64,000 nt of DNA from an uncultured Oscillospiraceae bacterium (GCA_949297075.1 CASFRX010000046.1:1-64000), one strand, 5' to 3'; positions 43,549 through 52,942 are shown, numbered from the stretch's first letter. The notes: generated from the letters alone by a model not told the origin. Translations and numbers: made by a program.

Positions 43549-44010
43549 TTGGAAACACAAAACGGCAGAACTGTTGCCCAAAATAAAAAAGCCTACCACG
43601 ATTATTTTGTAATCGAAGAGGCAGAGGCCGGGCTTGAGCTTTTCGGCACGGAGGTTAAGTCAATCCGTCAGGGCAGGGTGAATCTCAAGGATTCATGGTG
43701 CTCTTTCAAGAACGGCGAAATTTTTGTCAACGGAATGCACATAAGTCCCTACGAGCAGGGCAATATATTCAACAGAGACCCTCTTCGAGTTAAAAAACTG
43801 CTCATGCACAAGCGTGAAATTAACCGCCTTTACGGCCTTACAAAGCAACAGGGCTATTCGGTTATACCGCTTTCCGTCTATTTTGTAAAAGGCAGAGCAA
43901 AATTAAAAATCGGTTTATGTAAAGGTAAAAAACTTTACGATAAGCGGGAGGTTGCCGCCAAGAAGGATGCGGCAAGAAACATTGAAAGAGCCTTTGCAGG
44001 GCGGGAATAA
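43549..44010 (+). CDS. smpB: SsrA-binding protein SmpB
   Basis: Binds tmRNA and delivers it to stalled ribosomes. The 153-aa product has the family regions YFVIEEAEAGLELFGTEVKSIRQG and KLYDKREVAAKKDAARNIERAF (C-terminal tail that reads the empty mRNA channel). It starts with TTG 43549, with AAAGGAAG upstream. tmRNA follows 62 nt later, so both parts of trans-translation lie together. Confidence 0.95.
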   Translation: METQNGRTVAQNKKAYHDYFVIEEAEAGLELFGTEVKSIRQGRVNLKDSWCSFKNGEIFVNGMHISPYEQGNIFNRDPLRVKKLLMHKREINRLYGLTKQQGYSVIPLSVYFVKGRAKLKIGLCKGKKLYDKREVAAKKDAARNIERAFAGRE

Positions 44011-44072
44011 ACGGCTGTTTCTGTCAAATTTTTCATTGGTGTAAATGTAAAATACTTTACATTACTATATAT

Positions 44073-44424
44073 GGGGATGAAAGGATTTCGACGGGGATTC
44101 AGAGTCATGATAAGCGAGTAGCGGTGCGGAACCGCTATAAAAGCCGCAGTTTATTAAAAATAAACGACAACGAATTAACTCTTAAAGCTGCTTAACTTAA
44201 GCAGCCGTCGTTACCGGGAGCACCGCGGCCCGGATAACGGCGTCGATTAGCGGTGAACGTGCGTGTTAGATTAGCCTTGTATAACACCACGCACTAAAGG
44301 CTACCGTAGGGCGAAGCCTGCCGATTGGCGTCGCCTGAGGGGAATCCCAAATAATCGGATACACTCGTAGAAAGTTGTGGTAATGGGTTTTCGGACGCGG
44401 TTTCGACTACCGCCATCTCCACCA
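44073..44424 (+). ncRNA. ssrA: Transfer-messenger RNA
   Basis: Rescues stalled ribosomes. The ends form a tRNA-like acceptor: GGGGATG (44073-44079) pairs with CATCTCC (44414-44420), followed by A and encoded CCA. The T-arm TTCGACTACCG is near the 3' end. The likely tag frame (44163-44195) encodes NDNELTLKAA then TAA, with the stop inside the GCTGCTTAA/TTAAGCAGC hairpin as in other tmRNAs. The resume codon cannot be fixed; the codon before is ATA. Length 352 nt. Confidence 0.93.
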
Positions 44425-44499
44425 AACGGTACTCAGACGAACACCTACTTCTTTAGTGGCGGCTTTGCTGTGAAGGTGATGCTCTGATACGAAACAGAC

Positions 44500-44540
44500 A
44501 CCCGCCATCTTAGATTGATTTCTAAGGTGGCGGGTTTACA
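44500..44540 (+). terminator. Terminator downstream of tmRNA
   Basis: 14-bp stem CCCGCCATCTTAGA (44501-44514) / TCTAAGGTGGCGGG (44521-44534) with a 6-nt loop, followed only by TTTACA. Confidence 0.55.
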
Positions 44541-44559
44541 TATAGGCAAGTTGTTTGTA

Positions 44560-44588
44560 TATGCACAGGGAACCGTCCCCTTTGCATA
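44560..44588. repeat. REP-like palindrome, left copy
   Basis: GCACAGGGAACCGTCCC (44563-44579) within a larger imperfect palindrome TATGCA...TGCATA. The same 17-nt core occurs in the same orientation at 45621-45637, on the other side of the kinase gene. Confidence 0.7.
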
Positions 44589-44658
44589 CAGTTGAAACAC
44601 TCCGAAATGAGAATATATAAAGTGAAACGATAATGTATTAAAACAAGGAGCAAATTTG

Positions 44659-45600
44659 ATGAAATTTATAGATAACAGTGACAAACATTTGATGTCAATC
44701 TTACCCGGTGTTATTTCAGAAAAGCTTAACAAAGAAGCTGTTAAAATCAAATTTATCGGTGGCGGAAGCTACGGCAGAGTTTATAAAGCAACTCTTTCCG
44801 ATGGTGAAAGCATTGCAGTCAAGGGTTATAAACTTCAGGGTATGCACACTGAAGAAGCCTATCAACTTGATTTTTTATCGAAAAATACAAGTATTAAAAT
44901 GCCGGAAGTCCTTTTTGCATATGAAGATGATGATACTGCAATTTTAGCCATGAGCTTTGTTGAGGGGCAAAATGTATTAAATCCCATCTATTTATTAAAA
45001 AGCAAAAAACAAAAACAACGATTTGCTGATGAGGTTATTGCAGGTATGCTCCAATGGCATTGCGTTACAAATGACAAGTTTGGCTCTTTATCAAATCCGA
45101 CCTATGATAGCTGGTATGATTATTATAAAACAGAAAAACAGGAGCCTTGGCTTAAAGCATTCAACAAATTAAGTGATAACGGAAAATTCAGCAGAAAGAA
45201 AATGCAGCTTCTTTATGATGCAACGGAGCTTTTTAACTCTTTGCCTCAGGAAAACACTACTCCCGTACTTATTCATGCCGACCTTAATATTATGAATATA
45301 ATGGCTGACACAAAGACATTTATGCTTACTGCTTTTATAGACCCTTGCGGCAGCATATGGGCAGACAGAGAATACGACCTGTTTCAGCTTCGCAATATGT
45401 GGGGCGATGCCTACGGTCTTTATGAAACCTATAAAAGAAAGTATCCGCTTTCTGAATTTGCTGATTTTAGGGTTGCCTATTACGGTGCAATGCATGAAGT
45501 ATCAATGAGACTCAAAGGCGGCCATACCATACCTCTTTTGGAAGACCTGAATTTTGCACGATTGAAAAAAGAGATGAAAAAAATAAAAGAAAAAATTTAA
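44659..45600 (+). CDS. Phosphotransferase (APH/fructosamine-kinase-like fold)
   Basis: A 313-aa cytosolic protein with a kinase-like fold: the nucleotide loop GGGSYGRVYKA near 35, a lysine in AVKGY, the catalytic loop IHADLNIMN with H206, D208 and N213, and a metal-binding DP in FIDPCGSIW. This pattern fits the aminoglycoside/choline/fructosamine kinase superfamily. Substrate unknown; resistance should not be inferred. AAGGAG lies 8 nt before ATG 44659. Short palindromes flank the gene, and its codon use is more AT-rich than its neighbours, so it may have been acquired. Confidence 0.75.
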   Translation: MKFIDNSDKHLMSILPGVISEKLNKEAVKIKFIGGGSYGRVYKATLSDGESIAVKGYKLQGMHTEEAYQLDFLSKNTSIKMPEVLFAYEDDDTAILAMSFVEGQNVLNPIYLLKSKKQKQRFADEVIAGMLQWHCVTNDKFGSLSNPTYDSWYDYYKTEKQEPWLKAFNKLSDNGKFSRKKMQLLYDATELFNSLPQENTTPVLIHADLNIMNIMADTKTFMLTAFIDPCGSIWADREYDLFQLRNMWGDAYGLYETYKRKYPLSEFADFRVAYYGAMHEVSMRLKGGHTIPLLEDLNFARLKKEMKKIKEKI

Positions 45601-45620
45601 TTCTATCTGCTTTTTTATAC

Positions 45621-45643
45621 GCACAGGGAACCGTCCCTTGTGC
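45621..45643. repeat. REP-like palindrome, right copy
   Basis: GCACAGGGAACCGTCCCTTGTGC is a nearly perfect palindrome sharing its first 17 nt with the copy at 44563. Confidence 0.7.
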
Positions 45644-45671
45644 ACACTGCTTGCCGAAAAATGATTTCCCG

Positions 45672-45712
45672 AAAAGCTAAAGCCTCCGGATAGTCCGGAG
45701 GCTTTAGCTTTT
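45672..45712. terminator. Bidirectional terminator, 19-bp stem
   Basis: A perfect 19-bp stem with a TAG loop (45672-45690 / 45694-45712), ending in TTTT on both strands. It ends the sulP locus on minus and the kinase on plus. Confidence 0.85.
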
Positions 45713-45722
45713 GGCGTTTATG

Positions 45723-47373
45723 CTATTTTGCTGCTGCCGTTGTGAGCTGAGATGCTCTTTCAAGGGCGGCGTCAATATGCTCGCATATGTTTTCTTCGCC
45801 GATTTCGTTTAACAAGCCTGATTTTTTGAGTGCTTCCATTGGCTGTTCGTTGACATGGGAAAGCACAAGGGTTGAGCCTTTTTTTCGGCAGACCTTAATG
45901 AGCTGTTCAATGCTGTGTATGCCTGTTGCATCAATGGCCGGCACGCTTCTCATTCTCAGAACGATAACATTTTTATTTGCTCTCTTTATAACATCGGCAA
46001 TTTTTGTTGAAGCACCGAAGAATATGGGGCCTGTAATCTCGTAAACCATAGTGCCTTCGGGGATTACTTTCAGGGATATATTGTCGATATCCGTGCTTTC
46101 GTCAATTTCTTTCCAGCCGTAAGCATCGGTAACATCGCTCATGCGTTTCATAAACATTACGGTTGCAAGAATTATGCCGACTATGATTGCAACAACAAGG
46201 TCAAACGCAACTGTCAGCACAAAGGTTACGATAAGCACAAGGGCATCGCTCTTGGGAGCGCGCTTGATAATTGAAGTAAATTCTCTCCATTCGCTCATGT
46301 TGTAGGCAACAACGAAAAGGATAGCAGCAATGGTGGGCATGGGAATGAGCGAAGCAAAGGGCATGAGCACAACGAGAACAAGCAAAAGAACAACTGCGTG
46401 AACCATGCCTGCTACGGGAGTACGGCCGCTGTTTTTGATGTTGGCGGCTGTTCTTGCGATTGCGCCTGTTGCGGGAATACCGCCGAAGAGAGCGGAAGCA
46501 ATGTTACCGGCGCCTTGAGCGACAAGCTCCATATTGGAGTTGTGGCGGCTGCCTGTCATTCCGTCTGCTACAACACAGCTCAGCAGGCTCTCTACCGCTG
46601 CAAGAACTGCGATTGTGAATGCGTCGGGAAGTATTGATTTAACTGCATCAACGGAAAATTCGGGCATGACAAATTTCGGCAAATCCGATGAAATAGTGTA
46701 GAGGTCGCCGATGGTGTTTACATCCATGTTGAGCAGCTTAACAAGAGCGGCGCTGATTATGATTGCAAAAATTGAGGGGGGGAATACGCTTAATAAATTT
46801 CGGGAAGATAATGAGGATAGCCAGAGAAACGGCGCCGATAACAAACGCCTGCCAGTTGAAGGTGGCAATACAGCTTACAACCTCTTTGAGCTTATCTATT
46901 GTTTCAATGGGGGAGTTTTTAAATGTAAGTCCCATGAAATCCTTGAGCTGACCGATTACAAGGGTAATTGCAATACCCGTTGTGAAGCCTGTTGTGATTG
47001 TATAGGGAATGAACTTAATAAGGCTGCCGAGCTTGAATAAGCCCATTACAACGAGGAGAATACCTGCGATTATTGTAGCGAGAGCAAGTCCGCCGATTCC
47101 GTTTTTGGCAATTATGCCTGCAACGATTGTTGCAAAGGCGGCTGTAGGGCCTGCAATTTGCACGCGGCTTCCGCCTAAGAATGATATTACGAAGCCTGCG
47201 ATAATTGCGGTGTATAAGCCCTGATCAGGTGTAACTCCCGAAGCGAGAGCAAGCGCAATGGAAAGGGGGAGCGCAATTATGGCAACGATGAGACCGGCGG
47301 TTAAATCCTTGACAAATTGCTCTTTGGTGTAGCTTTTCATGCATGAAAAAAGCTTTGGCTTAAATTCTTTCAT
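45723..47373 (-). pseudogene. SulP-family anion transporter, frameshifted
   Basis: Together the two frames give a complete SulP transporter (about 549 aa): membrane domain, then a C-terminal STAS domain (about the last 110 residues). The first frame runs from ATG 47373 (AAAGGGG upstream) through KEFKPKLF to ...KFIKRIPP and then goes out of frame; the second continues as SIFAIIISAALV to the stop at 45723. The break is at a run of seven C (minus strand; G at 46776-46782). Six would restore IPPSIFAII exactly. It may be a sequencing error, a phase-variable tract or a recent mutation. Expected cargo: sulfate, bicarbonate or another anion. Confidence 0.85.
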
Positions 47374-47542
47374 TTTTTTACCCCTTTTATACCTCAAATC
47401 CGTGTTTCGCTGTACAATTATAGACTTGTCGGAGTTCAGTTTCAAGGCGAAAAACTAAATTCCGGAGATTTCTATGTTTTGTAACAATATAACAAAATGA
47501 AAGTAGGATTTTTGTAAACTTTCCCCATGGGTTTATTAATGC

Positions 47543-47571
47543 TTTACGGAAACTTAGTTTTGTGGTAAAAT
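47543..47571 (+). promoter_or_regulatory. Promoter of the DUF4434 gene
   Basis: TTTACG (47543-47548), 17 nt, TAAAAT (47566-47571), 38 nt before the start codon. Confidence 0.6.
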
Positions 47572-47608
47572 TAAAAAATATAGGTACATAGACGAGGAGG
47601 CATAATAA

Positions 47609-48961
47609 ATGTTCGCATTACTTAAAAATTTCTTTGTTTCCCTTCTGGCGCTTATTACCGCCGCCGCTCCTTTCGGCAAACCCGAATTGCCTGAGCGCAA
47701 ATGTGCGCCCGAATTTACGGGCACTTTTGTTCAGTCCTGGATGAGCAGCGGCTGGGATGATGAACGCTGGGCAGAAGAGGTTGAAGCCATGCAGGCTGAC
47801 GGTGTGGAATACCTCGTTTTGCAGGATTTGGCAAATATGGATGCCGACGGCAACTGGACGATTTATTATAACAGCACTGTATCTGCTTTTGAAAATGCGG
47901 CTTTTGGCGGCGATGTTTTAAATGCGGCTCTCAAAGCCTGTGAGGGAAGCGGAATAAAGGTTTTTGCAGGGCTCACGATGTTTGACTCTTTCTGGCTTTT
48001 GGGTAACTTCACAGGGGATTACGAAAAGGTCTGCAGAATTACTGCCGATATGGTGGGGGATATTGCGTCGGGCTATTCCTCCCCGGCTCTTTACGGCTGG
48101 TATTTCACCCTCGAAATCAATAATCAGATTAACTGCGGTTCCATTATGCCGAAAATGACAGAGGGCTTAAACCTTGTTCTTGCCAAGGCAAGCGAGGTCG
48201 CTCCCGGTATGCCCCTTATGATAAGCCCATACACAGCGGGTTATCTCTCCTTAGGTGATGCCTCCACCTATGCGCAGTGGCTGACATTTTTCGAGCTGAC
48301 AAAATTCAGAGACGGTGATATTGTCGCTCCACAGGATGCTCTGGGAGCTGATTGGATTGAAGAAGACGACCTTGTCAAAATTTGGGAAACCTATTCAAAT
48401 GCGGCAAAAAGAGCAAAGGCTGATATTAAGCTTTGGGCCAACTGCGAAAACTTCGATATTGCAATAGGTCCGGGTGCCCTTGCAGGCACGGCTTTAAGGC
48501 CTCAAACAGAAAATATAGAATCCGTTACCGCCTGCTTGGATAGGTTTGTCAGGCAAATGGATATTGCTTCACGCTACTGCGAGAATATAATCACCTTTTC
48601 TTATTCCCATTATTTCAGTCCTAACTTAGTTAAGCCTTTCTATATGGAAACCTATCACAATTATGTTGAAAACGGCTATGTTTTGGAAAAAGAAAAGCCT
48701 GTTTTGCCCGATGCGTTTACAAAAACCGCAGGGGAAAACGGCGTTGAGCTGAATTGGCAGGCGGCTGAGGATAATTTCGGCGTTGCCTATTACCGCATTT
48801 GCAAAAACGGCGAGTTTTTACATAGAGTCGAGATGTATAAGTGGGATTATCCCATGAGCTTTACCGATGAAAACGGCATGGTTTCCGATGAATATACCCT
48901 CGTGGCAGTGGATGCCGCAGGCAATATGAGCGATACGGTAATATGCGTTGAATCGATTTAA
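47609..48961 (+). CDS. Secreted DUF4434-like TIM-barrel protein with C-terminal Fn3-like domain
   Basis: A 450-aa protein with an N-terminal hydrophobic signal (ALLKNFFVSLLALITAAAP). GTFVQSWMSSGWDDERWAEEVEAM and VEYLVLQDLAN fit the DUF4434 glycosidase-like barrel; the segment LYGWYFTLEINN near residue 170 places a glutamate on a strand end, as in retaining hydrolases. The last 90 residues (LNWQAAEDNFGVAYYRICKNG...) look like a fibronectin type III module. Substrate unknown. It is a single-gene unit. AGGAGG precedes ATG 47609. Confidence 0.7.
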   Translation: MFALLKNFFVSLLALITAAAPFGKPELPERKCAPEFTGTFVQSWMSSGWDDERWAEEVEAMQADGVEYLVLQDLANMDADGNWTIYYNSTVSAFENAAFGGDVLNAALKACEGSGIKVFAGLTMFDSFWLLGNFTGDYEKVCRITADMVGDIASGYSSPALYGWYFTLEINNQINCGSIMPKMTEGLNLVLAKASEVAPGMPLMISPYTAGYLSLGDASTYAQWLTFFELTKFRDGDIVAPQDALGADWIEEDDLVKIWETYSNAAKRAKADIKLWANCENFDIAIGPGALAGTALRPQTENIESVTACLDRFVRQMDIASRYCENIITFSYSHYFSPNLVKPFYMETYHNYVENGYVLEKEKPVLPDAFTKTAGENGVELNWQAAEDNFGVAYYRICKNGEFLHRVEMYKWDYPMSFTDENGMVSDEYTLVAVDAAGNMSDTVICVESI

Positions 48962-48994
48962 AGTTACATTTAAATAAACTATAGTACAAAAAAC

Positions 48995-49022
48995 TTGACA
49001 TTTGCTCATTTTTTAATATAAT
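48995..49022 (+). promoter_or_regulatory. Strong sigma-A promoter of the GH3-family gene
   Basis: Perfect TTGACA (48995-49000), 16 nt, perfect TATAAT (49017-49022). Confidence 0.8.
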
Positions 49023-49067
49023 TTGAAGTGATTGTTAATAAAATATTAATATGGGAAGTGAAGGCTA

Positions 49068-50801
49068 ATGGCATCTTTTTCAGATATCGGTGTGCTTCTC
49101 GGCGATGTTTCCCTTGCTGAGATCAGACACTACACAAAAGACCCTATGAAGGCTCAGAACATGACTCTGAGAAAAATTCTTCGCAGAAACAAGAACTGCG
49201 AGCTCGGTAAGAAATATCACTTCAAAGACATAAAGACTATTGAAGATTATCAGAAGATGGTTCCCCTTTCAAGCTATGAGGATTATGCGCCCTATGTTGA
49301 GCGCATGATACATAACAAAGAAAAGAACCTTATGTTCACAGGCTGGAATGTGCGTTACTGCTCCTCTTCGGGCAGTGTAGGCAAGCCGAAGATTTTGCCA
49401 AAGGGCGTTAAAGACCTTTGGAATATGCAGTGTATAGGCTTCTCCTGCACTGTTGCAACCGCTTATCATCATCTTAAAAAGCACGGCGTCAGGATGCCCC
49501 CTCAGATGGGTCCCATTGTTCTCATTCTCACAGGTCATCGCCTTGAGGACGGCAAAATGTGCAACGGCGCAGGTCAGGTGCCTCTGACCTATCTCAAGCC
49601 CATCACTCCTTTCTTCTGCACATCGCCAACCTCTTTGCTCTATCCTGAGCATGAGGATCTCATTGATACATCTTATCTTCAGCTTCGTTTTGCGCTGGAG
49701 AACAGAAAGGTCAGCTACATCGGCGCCCTTGTTATCACCTTGGGCACAACTATGTTTGATTACCTTGAGGAAAATTGGGAAATGCTCTGCGACGATATCG
49801 AAAAGGGCATAATCAACCCCAATATCAAAATTACACCGGACCTCAAAAAAGAATACTCCAAGAAACTCAAGCCCAACCCCAAGCGTGCGGCTGAGCTGAG
49901 AAAAGAATTTGAAAAGGGCTTTGAAACTCCTATCGGTCCGAGAATTTGGCCGAGACTCACCTGGGCATACGGCATGATAGGCTCTAACCTCAAGGTTTAT
50001 GTGGAAAAGTTCCGCCGTTCCGTTGGCAATATTCCGCTTCACAATATGGGCTTTGCCGCCGCAGAGGGCTTCTTCTCAATGGCAACAGAGCTGGATGTTG
50101 ATGACGGCGTTCTTCTCCCTCAGTGCCTGTTCTTCGAGTTCCTGCCCGTTGATGACGACGCTGAGGACGGCAATGAAGAGGTAACGCCTCTCCTTATTGA
50201 CCAGCTTGAAATCGGCAAAAAATACGAGATTATTGTTTCTAACTTCTCCGGCCTTTACAGATACCGTATGGAGGATGTTGTCAAAGTCACAAGAATGTTC
50301 AACAACACTCCTCAGATTGAGTTCCTTTACAGACGCAATCTCGGTATGAACATTGCCAACGAAAAGACTACCACAGAGATGGTTGATATGGCGGCTAAGC
50401 AAACAGCCGAAGAAATGGGCAACGAATTTGTCGGTCACAGCCTGTATGCCGATTATTCAACCAATCCTCCCCGCTACTGTATGCTTGCAGAGCCTGTTAA
50501 GCCTGTCAGCGAGGAAGACAGACAGAAATATATTGATATCCTTGATGAAAAATTTAAGGCATTTAACGAAAAATATTTCAAATATCGCCGTTGGGGCATG
50601 ATTAACAGACCTGAGGTTCTCTTCCTTAAGCCCAAGACCTATTGGGATTACCGGGAAATGCTTCGCGGACAGGGCAAGGTTCTCAACCAGATTAAGCCCG
50701 TAACCATTATCAACAGCGAGGAAAGATGCGAATTTTTCTTCTCCCATGTTGCTACTCAAACCGAGCTGCCCTATAAGTGCAAAGAAACAAATAAGCAATA
50801 A
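49068..50801 (+). CDS. GH3 auxin-responsive-promoter family protein (acyl-adenylate-forming)
   Basis: A 577-aa protein of the GH3 family, known from plants as acyl-amido synthetases that join amino acids to jasmonate or auxin after adenylation. The ATP motif CSSSGSVGKPK is near residue 105, and GLYRYRMEDVVKV near 400 is the second nucleotide motif. The bacterial substrate is unknown. No signal peptide. It is a single gene with a near-consensus promoter and its own terminator, so a self-contained function is likely. Confidence 0.85.
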   Translation: MASFSDIGVLLGDVSLAEIRHYTKDPMKAQNMTLRKILRRNKNCELGKKYHFKDIKTIEDYQKMVPLSSYEDYAPYVERMIHNKEKNLMFTGWNVRYCSSSGSVGKPKILPKGVKDLWNMQCIGFSCTVATAYHHLKKHGVRMPPQMGPIVLILTGHRLEDGKMCNGAGQVPLTYLKPITPFFCTSPTSLLYPEHEDLIDTSYLQLRFALENRKVSYIGALVITLGTTMFDYLEENWEMLCDDIEKGIINPNIKITPDLKKEYSKKLKPNPKRAAELRKEFEKGFETPIGPRIWPRLTWAYGMIGSNLKVYVEKFRRSVGNIPLHNMGFAAAEGFFSMATELDVDDGVLLPQCLFFEFLPVDDDAEDGNEEVTPLLIDQLEIGKKYEIIVSNFSGLYRYRMEDVVKVTRMFNNTPQIEFLYRRNLGMNIANEKTTTEMVDMAAKQTAEEMGNEFVGHSLYADYSTNPPRYCMLAEPVKPVSEEDRQKYIDILDEKFKAFNEKYFKYRRWGMINRPEVLFLKPKTYWDYREMLRGQGKVLNQIKPVTIINSEERCEFFFSHVATQTELPYKCKETNKQ

Positions 50802-50807
50802 CGAGAT

Positions 50808-50850
50808 AAGCGCAGCGGGTTTGTTTACGGCTCGTTGCGCTGCTTTTTGC
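50808..50850 (+). terminator. Terminator of the GH3-family gene
   Basis: AGCGCAGCG (50809-50817) pairs with CGTTGCGCT (50833-50841), followed by GCTTTTTG. Confidence 0.7.
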
Positions 50851-50859
50851 GCTTTTCCC

Positions 50860-50888
50860 TTTACACTAATTGCAATTTATGTTAAAAT
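50860..50888 (+). promoter_or_regulatory. Promoter of azlCD
   Basis: TTTACA (50860-50865), 17 nt, TAAAAT (50883-50888). Confidence 0.65.
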
Positions 50889-50922
50889 AACAATCGATTG
50901 GTGAAAAGAGGAATATTTGAAA

Positions 50923-51642
50923 ATGAAGAAAAAAACTGTCAGAGCGGCGTTTATAAAGTCTTTGCCGGTTTGTGCAGGTTATGTTGTGCTGGGCATCGGC
51001 TTCGGCGTGCCGCTGGCTAAGGTTGGCTACGGCCTGCTGTGGGCTTTTGCAATGAGCCTGACCATGTATGCAGGCTCCATGCAATATGTTGCGGTCAATC
51101 TGCTTGCAGGCGGTGCTTCCCTTATAACAACGGCAATAACAACCTTGCTTGTGCAGGCGAGACACCTTTTTTACGGCATATCTATGATTGATAAATATAA
51201 AGACGCAGGATGGAAAAAGCTTTATCTTGCTTTTTCTCTGACCGATGAAACTTATTCCCTGCTGTGCGACGGTAAATATCCCGAATATGCGGATAAGCAT
51301 CTTTACTGCTTCCTCGTTTCGCTTTTTAACCAATGCTATTGGATTTTCGGCTGTGTAATCGGCAATATAATCGGCACAAATGTGCCCTTTAATTCAAAAG
51401 GCATAGAGTTTGCCATGACTGCTCTTTTCGTAACGGTTTTTGTGGAGCAGTGGAAGAGCGCTAAACAGCATTTGCCTGCAATCATAGGCGTTGCTTCAAC
51501 GGCGGTTTGTTTGGTAATATTCGGCAAGGAGAATTTTTTAATTCCTTCAATGGCTGTGGTAACCGTTCTTCTCTTTGCGGTTCGCAAAAAGCTTGAGAGC
51601 AGCGAGCCTCCTGCTCAAACGGAGGTGGACGAGAATGAGTAG
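50923..51642 (+). CDS. azlC: Branched-chain amino-acid exporter, large subunit
   Basis: AzlC/YgaZ family, 239 aa from ATG 50923 (a TTG two codons upstream is also possible, since GAGGA lies between the two ideal spacings). About seven hydrophobic segments; the [16 protein letters not shown] motif near 55-70 is typical. It exports branched-chain amino acids or analogues together with AzlD. The 3' end overlaps azlD by 8 nt. Confidence 0.9.
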   Translation: MKKKTVRAAFIKSLPVCAGYVVLGIGFGVPLAKVGYGLLWAFAMSLTMYAGSMQYVAVNLLAGGASLITTAITTLLVQARHLFYGISMIDKYKDAGWKKLYLAFSLTDETYSLLCDGKYPEYADKHLYCFLVSLFNQCYWIFGCVIGNIIGTNVPFNSKGIEFAMTALFVTVFVEQWKSAKQHLPAIIGVASTAVCLVIFGKENFLIPSMAVVTVLLFAVRKKLESSEPPAQTEVDENE

Positions 51643-51970
51643 AGAACAGATAATTCATTCCGTGCTTATTGTAGCTGTGTCCGCCGTTATAACAGCATTG
51701 CTCAGAGGCCTGCCGTTCGTTATTTTCAGCGCAAACAAAACCCCGAAGTTTGTTTTGTTCCTGGGCAAATATCTGCCCTTTGCGGTTATAGGTATGCTGG
51801 TGGTTTATTGCCTTAAGGATGCTTCGTTTACCGCAATGCCCTTTGCCTTGCCTGAGCTTATTGCTATTGCGGCTGTTGCGCTGATACATTTGTGGAAACG
51901 CAACACCTTGCTAAGCGTAGCCGGAGGCACTGTGTTTTATATGTTGTTGGTACAGTTTGTATTCAAATAA
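51635..51970 (+). CDS. azlD: Branched-chain amino-acid exporter, small subunit
   Basis: A 111-aa membrane protein with four hydrophobic segments and the AzlD pattern [10 protein letters not shown] near residue 22 and [21 protein letters not shown] precedes ATG 51635, which lies inside the end of azlC. Together they form the exporter; no azlB-type Lrp regulator is present here. Confidence 0.9.
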   Translation: MSREQIIHSVLIVAVSAVITALLRGLPFVIFSANKTPKFVLFLGKYLPFAVIGMLVVYCLKDASFTAMPFALPELIAIAAVALIHLWKRNTLLSVAGGTVFYMLLVQFVFK

Positions 51971-51991
51971 TAACAAAAAGGAGAAATCAAA

Positions 51992-52942
51992 ATGTTAGCA
52001 AAACTTTTCACACTTTTATTGGCTGTTTTCTATGCAGTCAATCCCTATGTAGCCCCCGGCACATCTGACCCCATTAAGCCCCTCGAAGATGATGTAAAAC
52101 TAACAGCAGTTGCTTGGGCAGACCCCCAGATTTCAAACTACCTTGTTGAGCGTCACCCTGTTTTCAGAGCAGCAGCAGAGGATTTAACAAATTCAACTGT
52201 TGATATTGATGCTCTCATCTTGGCGGGCGATATTACCGAAAACGGTCTTCAGTGCGAGTTCGATGAGAGTTACAATTTAATTTCCAAAGCACCTGTTAAG
52301 AACTTTATAACCGCTACCGGTAACCACGATATCCGCCTTAGACTCTATTCTCAGAGCCTTGCCCGTTTTGCCGATTTCACAAATAAGCTTAATGCTAATG
52401 CAGGCAGTGAGCTTAAAATTGATAAGATGAGTTATTCCTATGCAGTTAACGGCTATACTTTCATCGTGCTCGGCTCAGACAGAACTGAGTTTGAGGAAGC
52501 TTATATAAGCCCGGAACAGCTTGCATGGCTCGATAGCTCCCTTGATGCTTGCAAGGATAGCGGCAACCCTGTTTTCGTAGTTTTGCATCAGACTCTTAAA
52601 GATACCCACGGTCTTCCGGATACATGGGGCAGCCCCATTCCCGGCGGCTCAGTAGGTGCGCAGTCAGATGATATTTATAACATTCTCAATAAGCATAGCA
52701 ATGTTATCCTGATTACAGGTCATATGCACACAGGCATGGGTCAGTATACATATGAAAAGGTAGGTAACTTCCATTCAGTAAACCTTCCTTCAACAACAAT
52801 CAAGAATAAGGACGGCGAATATAACGGCCCCGGTATTGGTTACATGATGGAAGTTTATGAGGGAAAGGTCGTTTTCAGGGGCAGAGATTTTGCTAAGGGC
52901 GAATATGTACCTGAGCAGGATTTCACAATCGAAATAGGCTGA
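51992..52942 (+). CDS. Secreted calcineurin-like phosphoesterase
   Basis: A 316-aa protein with a short N-terminal hydrophobic segment (AKLFTLLLAVFYAV), suggesting export or membrane anchoring. The metal motifs are WADPQ with D44, LAGDI with D79, GNHD near 107-110 and TGHMH near 243. It differs clearly from the phosphoesterase at 20316. AAAGGAG lies 9 nt before the ATG and 21 nt after azlD, so cotranscription is possible. Substrate unknown. Confidence 0.85.
   Translation: MLAKLFTLLLAVFYAVNPYVAPGTSDPIKPLEDDVKLTAVAWADPQISNYLVERHPVFRAAAEDLTNSTVDIDALILAGDITENGLQCEFDESYNLISKAPVKNFITATGNHDIRLRLYSQSLARFADFTNKLNANAGSELKIDKMSYSYAVNGYTFIVLGSDRTEFEEAYISPEQLAWLDSSLDACKDSGNPVFVVLHQTLKDTHGLPDTWGSPIPGGSVGAQSDDIYNILNKHSNVILITGHMHTGMGQYTYEKVGNFHSVNLPSTTIKNKDGEYNGPGIGYMMEVYEGKVVFRGRDFAKGEYVPEQDFTIEIG

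Noticed and set aside
44659-45600. Calling the kinase an aminoglycoside resistance gene
   Set aside because: Only the general phosphotransferase motifs are seen; the superfamily includes choline, homoserine and fructosamine kinases.
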